Made by a program: the position numbers and the translations under genes | Part shown: in pieces, positions 16,065 through 24,791 of the stretch | How the letters are laid out: every line of letters starts with the position of its first letter | Numbering within the stretch: position 1 is the stretch's first letter | DNA from: Gammaproteobacteria bacterium | GTDB taxonomy: Bacteria; Gemmatimonadota; Gemmatimonadetes; Longimicrobiales; Gaopeijiaceae | Length of the DNA: 64,000 nt | Assembly: GCA_028820325.1 (NCBI GenBank) | Contig: JAPPJO010000088.1 | Coordinates: forward strand, 248,001 to 312,000 | Direction of reading: 5' to 3' | The notes under the pieces: model-generated | Seen by the model: only the letters and a program-made list of their open reading frames with translations | What the model was told of the DNA's origin: nothing | The model's database searches: none

Positions 16065-18023
16065 CTACCCCTCCGTGTCCGCGTACGCCTCGGTCAACTG
16101 CTGTACAACCGACGGGTCCGCCAGCGTCGTAGTGTCCCCCAGGGCACGCCCCTCCGCGATGTCCCGCAGCAGGCGGCGCATGATCTTGCCGGAGCGCGTC
16201 TTGGGCAACTCCGCCGTGAACAGGATGGCGTCCGGGCGCGCGATGGGGCCGATCTTGGTGCGCACATGCTGTCCCAACCCGGCCATCAACTCGTCGGAGG
16301 CCTGGAACCCCTGGCGCAGACTGACGAACGCCACGATTCCCTCTCCCTTCACCTCGTGGGGCCGCCCCACCACCGCCGCCTCCGCGACCGCCTCGTGCTC
16401 CACCAGCGCGCTCTCGACCTCGGAGGTGCCGATGCGGTGCCCCGCGACGTTGAGCACGTCGTCCACCCGGCCGAGTACCCAGATGTAGCCGTGGGCGTCC
16501 TCCTTGGCGCCGTCCCCGGCGAAATAGAGGCCGTCCCACTTCGACCAGTAGACCTCGCGGTAGCGGTCGTCGTCGCCGTAGATGGTGCGGAGCATCGCGG
16601 GCCAGGGCCGGTCGATGGCCAGATACCCGGCCTTTACCCGCCTGCCGTCGTCGTCGCGGAGCGAAACCGAGATGCCCGGGAAGGGCCGCGTCGCGCTCCC
16701 CGGCGTGGTCGCGGTCACCCCCGGTAGCGGCGTGATCATCATCCCCCCGGTCTCGGTCTGCCACCAGGTGTCGATGATGGGACAGCGCCCGGCGCCGATG
16801 GTCTCGTGGTACCAGATCCACGCCTCGGGGTTGATGGGCTCGCCCACCGTGCCCAGCAGGCGGAGCTGCGACAGGTCGTGCCCGGCCGGCCACTCGTCGC
16901 CCCACTTCATGAATGCCCGGATGGCCGTGGGCGCCGTGTAGAAGATGGTCACGCCGTACTTGGCGCAGAGGGCCCAGAAGCGGTCCTTGCGCGGCCAGTC
17001 GGGAGCCCCTTCGTACATCACCACGGTCGCTCCGGCCGCCAGCGGACCGTAGACGATGTAGCTGTGCCCGGTGACCCATCCCACGTCGGCGGTGCACCAG
17101 AAGACGTCGTCCTCCTTCAGGTCGAAGACGCATTTCGCGGTCGCGTGCACCTGGGTCAGGTAGCCGCCGGTCGTGTGCACCACGCCCTTGGGCTTACCCG
17201 TCGTGCCGGAGGTGTAGAGGATGAAGAGCAGGTCCTCAGCGTCCATCGCCTCCGGCGCGCAGTCGGCGCTCGCCCTCTCCATGAGTTCGTGGTACCAGTG
17301 GTCGCGCCCCGCCTGCATCTCCACGGGGGTGTCGGCACTCAGCCGCCCGCCCCGCCGCACCACCACCACGTTCTCCACCGAAGGGCACTCCGCGACTGCG
17401 ACGTCGGTGTTGGCCTTGAGCGCGACGTAGCCGCCCCGCCGCCAGCCGCCGTCCGCGGTGATCACGGTGGATGCCTGTGCGTCGTTGATCCGCCCCGACA
17501 GCGACTCCGGGCTGAATCCCCCGAACACCACCGAGTGCGCGGCGCCGATGCGGGTGCAGGCGAGCATGGCGATGGCCGCCTCGGGAATCATGGGGAGATA
17601 GATCGCCACCCGGTCGCCCCGCCGCACCCCCAGCCCGCGCAGCACGTTGGCGAACTTGCACACCTCGCGGTGCAGGTCCCAGTAGGTGAAGGTGCGCGTG
17701 TCCCCGGGCTCCCCCTCCCAGATGAGCGCAGCCTTGTTGCGGCGGAAGCCGCCCAGGTGCCGGTCGAGGCAGTTGTGCGAGACGTTCAGCTTGCCGCCCA
17801 GGAACCAGCGCGCGTGCGGCGGATTCCATTCCAGCACCGTGTGCCACTTCTCGAACCAGTCGAGTTCCCCGGCCCATCCGGCCCAGAACCCCTCCGGATC
17901 GGCGGCGGCGCGCTCGTAGACGCCCGGATCCGAGAGGTTGGCCTGCGCGCGGAATTCGTCGCTCGGCGGGAAGAGCCGGGTCTCCCGCAACAGGTCGTCG
18001 AGCACTCCGGGTTTGCCGCTCAT
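16065..18023 (-). CDS. acsA: Acetyl-CoA synthetase (AMP-forming)
   Basis: A 652-residue enzyme of standard AcsA length. It activates acetate with ATP to acetyl-AMP and then acetyl-CoA. The core motifs are all present: the P-loop-like [16 protein letters not shown] (about residue 268), the adenylate motif [10 protein letters not shown] (about 415), the hinge region [20 protein letters not shown] and the C-terminal [12 protein letters not shown], whose lysine (about 613) is both the acyl-adenylation lysine and the classical acetylation control site. No acetyltransferase or deacetylase gene is nearby. The start at 18023 gives the family length and has GGAG 8 bases upstream; the frame stays open upstream to 18080. 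It follows the 199-residue unknown gene on the same strand after about 90 bp that hold short repeats. Confidence 0.95.
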   Translation of the reverse strand: MSGKPGVLDDLLRETRLFPPSDEFRAQANLSDPGVYERAAADPEGFWAGWAGELDWFEKWHTVLEWNPPHARWFLGGKLNVSHNCLDRHLGGFRRNKAALIWEGEPGDTRTFTYWDLHREVCKFANVLRGLGVRRGDRVAIYLPMIPEAAIAMLACTRIGAAHSVVFGGFSPESLSGRINDAQASTVITADGGWRRGGYVALKANTDVAVAECPSVENVVVVRRGGRLSADTPVEMQAGRDHWYHELMERASADCAPEAMDAEDLLFILYTSGTTGKPKGVVHTTGGYLTQVHATAKCVFDLKEDDVFWCTADVGWVTGHSYIVYGPLAAGATVVMYEGAPDWPRKDRFWALCAKYGVTIFYTAPTAIRAFMKWGDEWPAGHDLSQLRLLGTVGEPINPEAWIWYHETIGAGRCPIIDTWWQTETGGMMITPLPGVTATTPGSATRPFPGISVSLRDDDGRRVKAGYLAIDRPWPAMLRTIYGDDDRYREVYWSKWDGLYFAGDGAKEDAHGYIWVLGRVDDVLNVAGHRIGTSEVESALVEHEAVAEAAVVGRPHEVKGEGIVAFVSLRQGFQASDELMAGLGQHVRTKIGPIARPDAILFTAELPKTRSGKIMRRLLRDIAEGRALGDTTTLADPSVVQQLTEAYADTEG

Positions 18024-18060
18024 CTCACGTCTCCGCTGCCTGGTGACATGTCGTGCCTGT

Positions 18061-18086
18061 CTACTGTCATATGCTGTCATCTACTG
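18061..18086. repeat. Short phased repeats upstream of acsA
   Basis: On the plus strand TGTCAT occurs twice 10 bp apart (18065 and 18075), bracketed by CTACTG at 18061 and 18081. They lie 38-63 bp upstream of the acsA start on its non-coding strand. The 10 bp phase fits a regulator site, but chance is not excluded. Confidence 0.3.
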
Positions 18087-18114
18087 GTGATTATCGGTTC
18101 CCAGCGTCCGCCGC

Positions 18115-18714
18115 TCATGAATCTTCGGCCCCGAGAAAGTCGGCCACAACCCGGCTCGCCAGCAGCGCCTCGAACGACTTCACCGTGGCCGTGCTCAGCG
18201 TGCGCACCACGCGTGCCCCTGCGTCGATCGCCACATCGGGGATTACGAGCCTGAAACGGCACTCGGTGCGGGCATCCGCGGCGCGCGCATTCCGGTGCGG
18301 CACGGTCGCGCGCAGCGTCACCGGCGTGCTGTGCCCCCGGGTCAGCTCGCGATTCGCCACCCGCGTCAGTTCCCCGAGCGTCTCCGTGAAGTCCCCGAGG
18401 TCTTCCAGGGACGGCCCCTGCACGGCGAGCGTCAGGTTGCCGCCGAGCCCCTGCGAGGTCTCGTCGAGGAAGACGTCCACGCTGACCGGATTACGGCCGC
18501 CCGGCTGGTGGAAGAAGAGATAGGCGCTGCGCGTCGATTCGCCGGCCCAGCGGCCCTCGAACTGGTGGCTGGTCGTCTTCTGCATCCCGGAGAGCGTCCA
18601 GCCAGCCTTCTCGATCCCTTCCCGAACGGCATCGATCAGCGGCTCCAGCGTCAGCAGCGGGCCTTCGCCGGGATCCATCATCCCTCTTTCGGGCGGCTCG
18701 GTTCCGGTTGACAC
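18115..18714 (-). CDS. Hypothetical protein, about 190-199 residues
   Basis: A soluble alpha/beta-looking protein with no recognised domain. The middle contains WAGESTRSAYLFFHQPGG and VSVDVFLDETSQGLGGNLTLAV, alternating patterns that look like a mixed beta-sheet, and the C-terminus is helical. There is no signal peptide and no membrane segment. Start choice is uncertain: ATG 18678 (187 residues) has a purine-rich GAAAGAGGG just ahead, whereas 18714 gives 199. The gene ends about 90 bp before acsA on the same strand and is divergent from the Fur-family gene, with about 100-135 bp between starts, so it may be controlled by that regulator (inference). Confidence 0.6.
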   Translation of the reverse strand: MSTGTEPPERGMMDPGEGPLLTLEPLIDAVREGIEKAGWTLSGMQKTTSHQFEGRWAGESTRSAYLFFHQPGGRNPVSVDVFLDETSQGLGGNLTLAVQGPSLEDLGDFTETLGELTRVANRELTRGHSTPVTLRATVPHRNARAADARTECRFRLVIPDVAIDAGARVVRTLSTATVKSFEALLASRVVADFLGAEDS

Positions 18715-18736
18715 ATTTTTGCCCCGCTCATTACGT
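18708..18736 (+). promoter_or_regulatory. Possible promoter of the Fur-family gene
   Basis: A perfect -35 element TTGACA (18708-18713) is followed after 17 bases by TTACGT (18731-18736), a weak match to a -10 box. It points toward the Fur-family gene at 18814. Confidence 0.3.
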
Positions 18737-18813
18737 TGGCTGGTCAGGGGAATACGTGTTGAAGGCCCGGTTTCAGTTGGCTGTCAGCCACGGCGGGCCG
18801 AAGATCACTTGCG

Positions 18814-19254
18814 ATGTTGACCCAGTCCGAGCAGAGCGACGTCCTCCTCCGGGAGGCGATGGAGCGGAGCGGTCAGCGCTTCACCACGCAGCGCGCCGCC
18901 GTCTTCCGGTTTCTGCACGCCACCGACACCCATCCCACCGCCGACGACGTGTACCGCAACGTGCGCGCCGACCTGCCGGGCATCTCCCTGGGAACCGTCT
19001 ACAAGAGCCTGGAGACGCTCGTGGGATGCGGGCTCGCGCGCAAGCTCGCCAGCGGGAACAGCTCTGCCAGATACGACGGGCGCATGGACCCGCACTACCA
19101 CGCGCGCTGTCTTGAGTGTGGGCGGCTGCGGGACGTGCCCGCGCCGGTCAAGCCGGAGTCGGTCGTGGACGTGCCCGTCGTGATGGACGGCTTTGCCGTC
19201 ACCGAGTTGCGGCTGGAAGTGGTGGGCTACTGCGACGGCTGCCGCCCCGACTAG
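18814..19254 (+). CDS. Fur family metal- or peroxide-responsive repressor
   Basis: A 146-residue protein with the two-domain plan of the family. An N-terminal winged helix (about residues 10-85; RFTTQRAAVFRFL and ISLGTVYKSLETL with the recognition helix) is followed by a dimerisation and metal domain starting at DPHYHARCLECGRL. Two CxxC pairs (CLEC near residue 106 and CDGC at the end) form the structural zinc site of PerR/Fur proteins. The sequence around the regulatory site (DPHYH) is closer to PerR-like members than to classical Fur, which usually has HHDH; this is a tentative subfamily reading. It is divergent from the unknown gene at 18115-18714 and converges with the small gene at 19263. 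Confidence 0.9.
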   Translation: MLTQSEQSDVLLREAMERSGQRFTTQRAAVFRFLHATDTHPTADDVYRNVRADLPGISLGTVYKSLETLVGCGLARKLASGNSSARYDGRMDPHYHARCLECGRLRDVPAPVKPESVVDVPVVMDGFAVTELRLEVVGYCDGCRPD

Positions 19255-19262
19255 ACCCCCGT

Positions 19263-19520
19263 CTACGGGAGCGCCCGCGAAGAAGCCCGGCCCCGGGCAG
19301 AGCGCAGGCGCCGGCGCAACTCCACGCCGGAGGTGGTCGCGAGCGTCCGCTGCGCCGTCTTCAGTGAATTCCAGCGTACATCGGCGAGCTCGATCGGCTC
19401 GCCGCCCTCCTGGCCTTCGGGCGTGAACACGAACGAATAACGGCCCTTGTAGTCGTGGCCCGGGCGCTCCCGCACGGTCGCAATCCACGTTCGCCCGCGT
19501 TCGTCCTGGAACGTCCTCAT
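19263..19520 (-). CDS. Small hypothetical protein (85 residues)
   Basis: A short basic protein starting MRTFQDERGRTWIATVRERP, followed by a beta-rich middle (YKGRYSFVFTPEG) and a helical, arginine-rich C-terminus with VRWNSLKTAQRTL. There is no signal peptide. The even composition and orderly secondary-structure pattern argue for a real gene, and I have the impression of similar small proteins in Gemmatimonadota, but I cannot verify that here. It lies 9 bp from the end of the Fur-family gene (convergent) and 27 bp downstream of the zinc-ribbon gene on the same strand, so it may be co-transcribed with that gene. Confidence 0.65.
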   Translation of the reverse strand: MRTFQDERGRTWIATVRERPGHDYKGRYSFVFTPEGQEGGEPIELADVRWNSLKTAQRTLATTSGVELRRRLRSARGRASSRALP

Positions 19521-19547
19521 GTATCGCCGCTCTCCTCGGTCGATGCC

Positions 19548-20396
19548 CTATGGTCCCCGTCCCGGCCTGCGCTGCAGCTCCGGGAACTCGTATACGATAA
19601 CCCCTTCGTCGGTCACATCCGAGCACACACGCTGGCTGTCCTCCAGCTCCATTCCGTCGAGGAGCTTCTTGGCGGCATCCGGCGACAGATCCATGTACGC
19701 TGCGACTTCGCTTGCGGTCAGCCGGCCCCCCCGCTGGCTGGCCAGGCGGAGGATGCCGCGCTGGAGCTGACGGGGGGATCCCCTGCGCCAGCGCAACCTC
19801 TTGATTCCCGACCAGATCAGCGCCGCTCCGCCGGCGACTGCGGTGGCTCCGCCAGCGAGCATCACCAGCGTCATGATAGCCAGGCCGGGGGCACCCATGC
19901 CGAGGACCGTGGCGCCCCCCGACAGCCAGCCTGCGCCGATGAAGCCCAGCAGGGCGCCGCCTCCGATCCGGATCCAGCCCTGTGCCGAACGATCTTCAGG
20001 GGGCGCGTAGATGGCTGGAGCCGATGGATCCGCATAGTGGGCGAGGGCTTCGTCACCGGGCTGGATCCCCGGGGCTGCATCCGGACTCGAGATCGCGCGG
20101 TACGAAGCATGTCTCCAGTTCAGGCCACAGCGCGGACAAAGGCGGTGCTGGAACCGCATCAGCCAGTAGATCAGAGCCCCGATGCCGGAGGTGGCCAGGC
20201 CAAGGACGACCAGCAAGGCGATGTGCTGCGGCTTCGAGAAGTAGTGGTCCCCGTAGCCCTGGTGCCGGCACCGGGGACAAGCCTTCACCCAGGTCAGGGG
20301 GCGGCCGCCGGGATTCTCCGCGCCACACGTGGTACATCGTCGCGCCGGGGTCTCCAGGGCGGCGCCGCAGGTCGTACAGCGGAGGGGTTTTGCCAT
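19548..20396 (-). CDS. Zinc-ribbon membrane protein, function unknown
   Basis: A 282-residue protein. It starts with a double zinc ribbon (CTTCG and CTTCG, about residues 8-25), then a second split ribbon with CPRC before and CPRCG after a hydrophobic hairpin (IALLVVLGLATSGIGALIYWL). Further on are two or three more hydrophobic helices (about 135-200) and a C-terminal segment, LTASEVAAYMDLSPDAAKKLLD, that reads like a small winged helix. This layout suggests a membrane-bound, zinc-stabilised regulator or assembly factor, but no family is recognised. The start 20396 has GAGG 5 bases upstream; the frame stays open to 20570, but that extension is low-quality sequence. It is divergent from the GltS gene. 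Confidence 0.65.
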   Translation of the reverse strand: MAKPLRCTTCGAALETPARRCTTCGAENPGGRPLTWVKACPRCRHQGYGDHYFSKPQHIALLVVLGLATSGIGALIYWLMRFQHRLCPRCGLNWRHASYRAISSPDAAPGIQPGDEALAHYADPSAPAIYAPPEDRSAQGWIRIGGGALLGFIGAGWLSGGATVLGMGAPGLAIMTLVMLAGGATAVAGGAALIWSGIKRLRWRRGSPRQLQRGILRLASQRGGRLTASEVAAYMDLSPDAAKKLLDGMELEDSQRVCSDVTDEGVIVYEFPELQRRPGRGP

Positions 20397-20520
20397 GCGT
20401 CCTCGGACTGTTGAATCCGGCAGTGCCGTACGACGATTCGGCTGGAACGGATTCGCGCAGTCCGACCGGTAACCCGCGCCCGCGCGGCGCGGAAGCTCGA
20501 CAGCGACGGCTGCGCTCTCA

Positions 20521-20526
20521 AGTATA
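20521..20526 (-). promoter_or_regulatory. Possible -10 element TATACT
   Basis: On the minus strand TATACT stands out in GC-rich surroundings, 125 bp upstream of the zinc-ribbon gene start. No good -35 element is found at 16-18 bp. Confidence 0.25.
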
Positions 20527-20623
20527 ACACGCTCCCCCGGAGCCTCGAACGCCGCCCGGGCCCGGTCCATTCACACGGTCGGTCCACCCGGACGGGCCAC
20601 CCCTCCTGCGCAAGGCACGAGCC

Positions 20624-21994
20624 ATGTTCCTGGATTTCGCCCTGATCTCCGGCCTGCTGGTGGTCGCCCACCTGCTGCGCTCCCGGATCGGGCTCTTCCA
20701 GGCGATCCTCCTGCCCACGCCCATCCTCGCGGGGCTGATCGGGCTGGCGGCGGGGCCCGAGGGACTGGACCTCATCCCCTTCGCGCGCGACGAGGGTGGG
20801 GCTCCGGTGATGCGGCGCTACCCGGGGGAGCTCGTGATCCTCCTGTTCGCCACCCTGTTCATGGGCTCGCGGGCGGACGAACCGGGCCTCGCGACGATGA
20901 TTCGCAGCGCGGGAGACACCTTCTTCTACAATCTCTCGGCCTGGATCGGACAGTTCGGCCTCGCGCTCCTGTTCGCCGGCGCCGTCCTCATTCCTCTCTT
21001 CCCGGAGGTGGGCGGACCCTTCGCGCTGATGCTCCCCTCGGGCTTCGCAGGGGGACACGGAACCGCCACCGCCGTCGGGTCCATTCTCGCCGGCCAGGGG
21101 CACGAGAACGCCATGGCCATCGGGTACACCTTCGCCACCATCGGGCTGCTGGCGGCCGTGCTGGGGGGCGTCGCGGCGATCAACCTCGCCACGCGGTCGG
21201 GCTGGACGCGTCTCGTCGCCACCCCGCGCGAGCTTCCCGCCGACCTGCGCCGCGGGCTGATCGATCCGGCCGGTGCCAGGCACGTCGCCAGGGAGACGGT
21301 CAGCCCCCTGGCCCTCGAAACCCTCACCTGGCACCTGGGACTCGTGCTACTGGCATACGGTGCCGCCCACGCGGTCCGTTGGGCGCTCCAGTCGGCGGGA
21401 GACCACTTCACCGCCCTCCCCATGTTCGCACTGGCGGTGATCTGCGGCGCGGTGCTCCAGAAGCTGCTGGACGGCGTGGGCGTCGGCCGGCACGTGGACC
21501 GGCAGACGATGGGACGCCTCGGATCGTCGATCTCCGACTTTCTCGTCGCCTTCGGGGTGGCGTCGATTCCTCTCACCATCGTGGCCGACTACGCTGCGCC
21601 CATCCTGGTGATGTCGGTGTTCGGCTTCGCCCACGCCGCCTTCATCACGTGGTGGATCGCCCGCCGGACCTTCCACAACTACTGGTTCGAGCGGGGGATC
21701 TTCACCTTCGGCTGGACTACCGGGGTGGTGGCCATGGGGATCGCTCTGCTGCGCGTGGTAGACCCCCAGATGAAGTCGAAGACGCTGGATGACTACGGGC
21801 TGGCTTACCTGCCGATCGCGATGGTCGAAATCGTGGTGCTATCGACCCTGCCGCTATGGGTTGCCGGCGGGGCGGTCTGGCAGCCGGGATTGCTGCTCAC
21901 TGGCGTGGCTGCTGGCCTCCTGCTGGTTTCGTGGAAGACGATCGGGTTCTTCCCTGCCGACCCAGTGGTCCGGCGGGCGGAAGAGTCCCGGTGA
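20624..21994 (+). CDS. Sodium/glutamate symporter, GltS-like
   Basis: A 456-residue membrane protein with about 12 hydrophobic segments. It carries the hallmark re-entrant motif GGHGTATAVG in the first half (nt 21052 on) and a symmetrical second half, as in the ESS/GltS family that imports glutamate with sodium. It is about 50 residues longer than the Escherichia coli protein, mainly in the early loop with DEGGAPVMRRYPGE and in the mid-protein linker. A weak AAGG precedes ATG 20624. It is divergent from the zinc-ribbon gene and converges with the frameshifted oxidoreductase 17 bp away. Nearby peptidases would supply amino acids, which fits but does not prove the substrate. Confidence 0.85.
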   Translation: MFLDFALISGLLVVAHLLRSRIGLFQAILLPTPILAGLIGLAAGPEGLDLIPFARDEGGAPVMRRYPGELVILLFATLFMGSRADEPGLATMIRSAGDTFFYNLSAWIGQFGLALLFAGAVLIPLFPEVGGPFALMLPSGFAGGHGTATAVGSILAGQGHENAMAIGYTFATIGLLAAVLGGVAAINLATRSGWTRLVATPRELPADLRRGLIDPAGARHVARETVSPLALETLTWHLGLVLLAYGAAHAVRWALQSAGDHFTALPMFALAVICGAVLQKLLDGVGVGRHVDRQTMGRLGSSISDFLVAFGVASIPLTIVADYAAPILVMSVFGFAHAAFITWWIARRTFHNYWFERGIFTFGWTTGVVAMGIALLRVVDPQMKSKTLDDYGLAYLPIAMVEIVVLSTLPLWVAGGAVWQPGLLLTGVAAGLLLVSWKTIGFFPADPVVRRAEESR

Positions 21995-22010
21995 CGCGAG
22001 CTGCCGCCTC

Positions 22011-23331
22011 TCAGCTCCAGGGGAAGGGCGAGTTGCTCACCGGGTGGAGCCGGCCTTCGGCGTAGCGGCTGTAGCGGAAGGGCTCGAGCAGCTCCTGCGG
22101 CCATCCGGTCAACTCCTTCGCCACCAGCGCGCCCACGCCGATCATCTTGTAGCCGTGGTTCGAGTCGGCGATGAAGTAGACGTTGTCGGCGAAGGTGTCG
22201 AACACGGGGAAGCTGTCTGGCGTGAAGCTGCCGATGCCCCCGGAGGGCTCCCGGCCGATCAGGTGGTTCCTCCTCTCGAAGCGCTTCTGGCAGAAGGCCA
22301 GCGCCGCGGTCCACGCGCGGTGGAAGTCCTCTCCGACGACGAAGTCGGCGGACTTGGGCCCGTAGGGATCGATGGCGACTTCGCACTCGGGCCTGGCGAC
22401 CCTGCGCGGCATGGTTCCGCCCTGCACCCCCCCGAAGTGGAAGTCCGGCTTGTAGTAGATGCCCCAGGGACCCTCGGCCACCGGTCCCTCATCGTCGAAG
22501 AGGGGTTCGTCGGTGTCGACGTGCACGACCCGGCGGCATGTCGCCCCGGTTGTCCACCAGGAAGCCGGGATCGACCTTGAGCGTCCCTTCCTGAAGCGCC
22601 CAGCATGTCCAGGTGGGCACCTGATGGAGCTGGCCGCCTGTGTCCCGGACCGCAGTCGCGTCCGGGAGATCGAGCATCGCCCATTGCCTCCCTACCCAGG
22701 GACCGGTAGCCACCACCACCTGCTCGCAGCGGATGTCCCCCCGATCCGTGACCACCGCCGTGACCGCGCCCGACGCATCGCGCGCGAAGCCCTCGTTCCG
22801 GACCCCGAAGACGAGCCGGACATCCTCGGCCTCCACTCGCGCCCGCAGGCCCTCCAGGGAGGCCATGTTGTTGGCGTAGCCGCCCCGATGCTCGTGCAGC
22901 ACGCTGGTGATGCCCCCGGCCTGCCAGTCGTCGAAAATGGCCCGCATGTAGGTGCGGGATGCTCCGGCGCCCTCCACGAAGGTCGATTCGTACCCGATGG
23001 CCCGCTGCTGCTCGTGGATCGAGGCCACGTCGTCGCCCATGGCTTCGTGGCTGATCTGCAGATAGCCCACCGGGTGGTAGGAGAAGCCCTCCGGATCGCT
23101 CTCCCAGACGGCCACCGAATGCGCCATCAGTTCGCGCATGGCGGGCTGGAAGTAGTTGTTGCGTATCACGCCGCAGGCGATGCCCGAAGCTCCAGCGCCG
23201 ACGCCGGTCTTGTCGATGACGACGATGTCGCGCCCGTCGCCGCGCCCGGACGCCCGGAGTTCCCGGGCCAGGTGCCAGGCGGTGGAGAGGCCGTGGATGC
23301 CGGCCCCGATGATGACGTATTTCGCGGTCAT
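22011..23331 (-). pseudogene. FAD-dependent oxidoreductase (DAO family) split by a +1 frameshift
   Basis: Two adjoining reading frames together encode one D-amino-acid-oxidase-like flavoprotein of about 440 residues. The 5' part (23331 to about 22530) has the dinucleotide fold YVIIGAGIHGLSTAWHLA and GVGAGASGIACGVIRNNYFQ near residue 50. It runs into a wrong tail after VDNRGDMPP. The other frame resumes exactly there with VHVDTDEPLFDDEGP and ends with SNHGYKMIGVGALVAKEL, the C-terminal FAD/substrate region. Removing one base from the CCC at 22529-22531 (plus strand) restores a continuous protein. Relatives oxidise sarcosine, glycine or proline derivatives. It lies 15 bp after the M24 peptidase gene and was probably in its operon. 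The rest is undamaged, so the break is either recent or a sequencing error. Confidence 0.82.
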
Positions 23332-23346
23332 GGCCCCTCGGAGGGC

Positions 23347-24756
23347 CTATCTCACGAGCAGAATCCGGTTGTTGACGGGATAGAGCCACTCCACCCCGCG
23401 CTCAGTCACCACGGCATCGTCCTCCAGCGGGATGCGCACCTTGGCGTTGTCCCACTCCGGGTTGGCCGTATAGGCAAACAACTCGACGGAGATGAGGGTG
23501 CCCGGGCGCAGCTCGTAGGTGAGCTGGGTCGGGTTGAAGAAAGCCAGCGAGGGGCCGATGCCGTGGCCCCAGTTCCCCACCGAGTGCGGACCGATGACGA
23601 CGTCGGTGACCTCCGGATCGGCGGTGGGCTGGTTGAACTCGATGCGGTTGAAGCCTGCGGCCTCGATGGCGGCCCAGGTGGCGTCCAGCGCCTCCCGGGC
23701 GGTGGCCGCGGGCTTGATGGAGGCCTTCATCACGTCGCGCACCTCCACCGCCCGATCGAAGGCGAGCTGGAGTCCCGGCGGCGCCCGGGTCTCGCCCTCC
23801 CGCAACACGTACGCGATGCGCTTCATGTCGGTGTAGAAGTCGAGGTAGCCCACGCCCCAGTCGATCATGAGCAGATCGCCCCGCTGGATGATGCGCGCCG
23901 AGGAGGTGGACTCGATCCCCAGCGGGCCGGTGATGTAGATGGAGGGCATGTCGAACGACGACTCGAGGCCCCGCTCCAGCAGCCGGTCCCAGATCCACCA
24001 GGCCACGTCCTCGAGCGCGGTCACGCCCGGCTCGATGACCTCGTTGGAGAACGCCCGCTCGGCGATCTCGCGGCTGATCTCGCCGGCCTCTGCGAAGGTG
24101 GCGATCTCCATGGCCGTGCGGGTGGCCCGGAAGTCGGACACGAAGCGCTCGGCGGAAACCAGACGTTCGCCGTAGACGGGGCCCAGCGTCTCCTTCAGGT
24201 GCAGGTAGGAGCTGTGCGAGAGGCCGTCGGCTCCGCCGATGGCGGGGGCCATGTTCACGCCGATGCGGCCGGGGTCGCGCTCGGCGACGAATCCGGCGAG
24301 CGCGGCCGCCGGGACGAAGCGGTCGTAGACGCCGCACTGCTGGAGCATGTAGCCGCCCACGCCCAGCGCCGCGCGCTCGACGCGCCCGCCGTCGCCCGGG
24401 TTGGTGAACACGTAATAGGCCCAGTCGCCGACGTAACCCCGGCCCAGCGCCTCCCACAGCGGATCCAGCAATCCCTCGCGCATCACCACGATCCACATGT
24501 CGAGATCGTTGTCCTGCATGGCCTTGGGGAGGACCAGGTCGAACTTCTCGGCACGAATCTGGCACATGCGCTCCCAGCGGCGGCGCGCCTCCTGCCCTTC
24601 CGCGGGGGGCGCCGCGGTGATGCCGGCTGCCAGCAGTGTGGCGGCGAGGAGTAATCCTCGGGCCGAGGACCTCGCGGCGGACCGGCCCGCGACCGGTCCC
24701 GGATGCGGCGAGTGTAGAGACGGACGGGCCGATTGGGTATCTTCGGTCACGTTCAT
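23347..24756 (-). CDS. M24 family metallopeptidase (Xaa-Pro aminopeptidase-like), exported
   Basis: A 469-residue protein with a long N-terminal region and a signal segment (GLLLAATLLAAGITAAPPAEGQ), so it is predicted to be periplasmic. The catalytic pita-bread domain has candidate metal ligands Asp in MIDWG, Asp in FYTDMKR, His in NWGHGIG, Glu in ISVELFAY and Glu in PLEDDAV. It is a paralogue of the 14546 gene: both have the creatinase-like N-domain and close versions of the metal motifs. The frameshifted FAD oxidoreductase follows 15 bp downstream, suggesting a unit that splits proline or N-methylated peptides and oxidises a product (inference). It is divergent from the small barrel gene at 24792 with about 35 bp between starts. 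Confidence 0.85.
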   Translation of the reverse strand: MNVTEDTQSARPSLHSPHPGPVAGRSAARSSARGLLLAATLLAAGITAAPPAEGQEARRRWERMCQIRAEKFDLVLPKAMQDNDLDMWIVVMREGLLDPLWEALGRGYVGDWAYYVFTNPGDGGRVERAALGVGGYMLQQCGVYDRFVPAAALAGFVAERDPGRIGVNMAPAIGGADGLSHSSYLHLKETLGPVYGERLVSAERFVSDFRATRTAMEIATFAEAGEISREIAERAFSNEVIEPGVTALEDVAWWIWDRLLERGLESSFDMPSIYITGPLGIESTSSARIIQRGDLLMIDWGVGYLDFYTDMKRIAYVLREGETRAPPGLQLAFDRAVEVRDVMKASIKPAATAREALDATWAAIEAAGFNRIEFNQPTADPEVTDVVIGPHSVGNWGHGIGPSLAFFNPTQLTYELRPGTLISVELFAYTANPEWDNAKVRIPLEDDAVVTERGVEWLYPVNNRILLVR

Positions 24757-24791
24757 GGCAACGTTCCTGAAAGGTGCGAAGTCTCAAGGAC

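Noticed and set aside
22489..22560. Programmed ribosomal frameshift in the oxidoreductase
   Set aside because: No slippery heptamer or downstream structure is evident at CCGCCGGGTC on the coding strand.
22459..24654. A 731-residue open frame on the plus strand
   Set aside because: It is the complement of the M24 peptidase and the frameshifted oxidoreductase and lacks domain signals.
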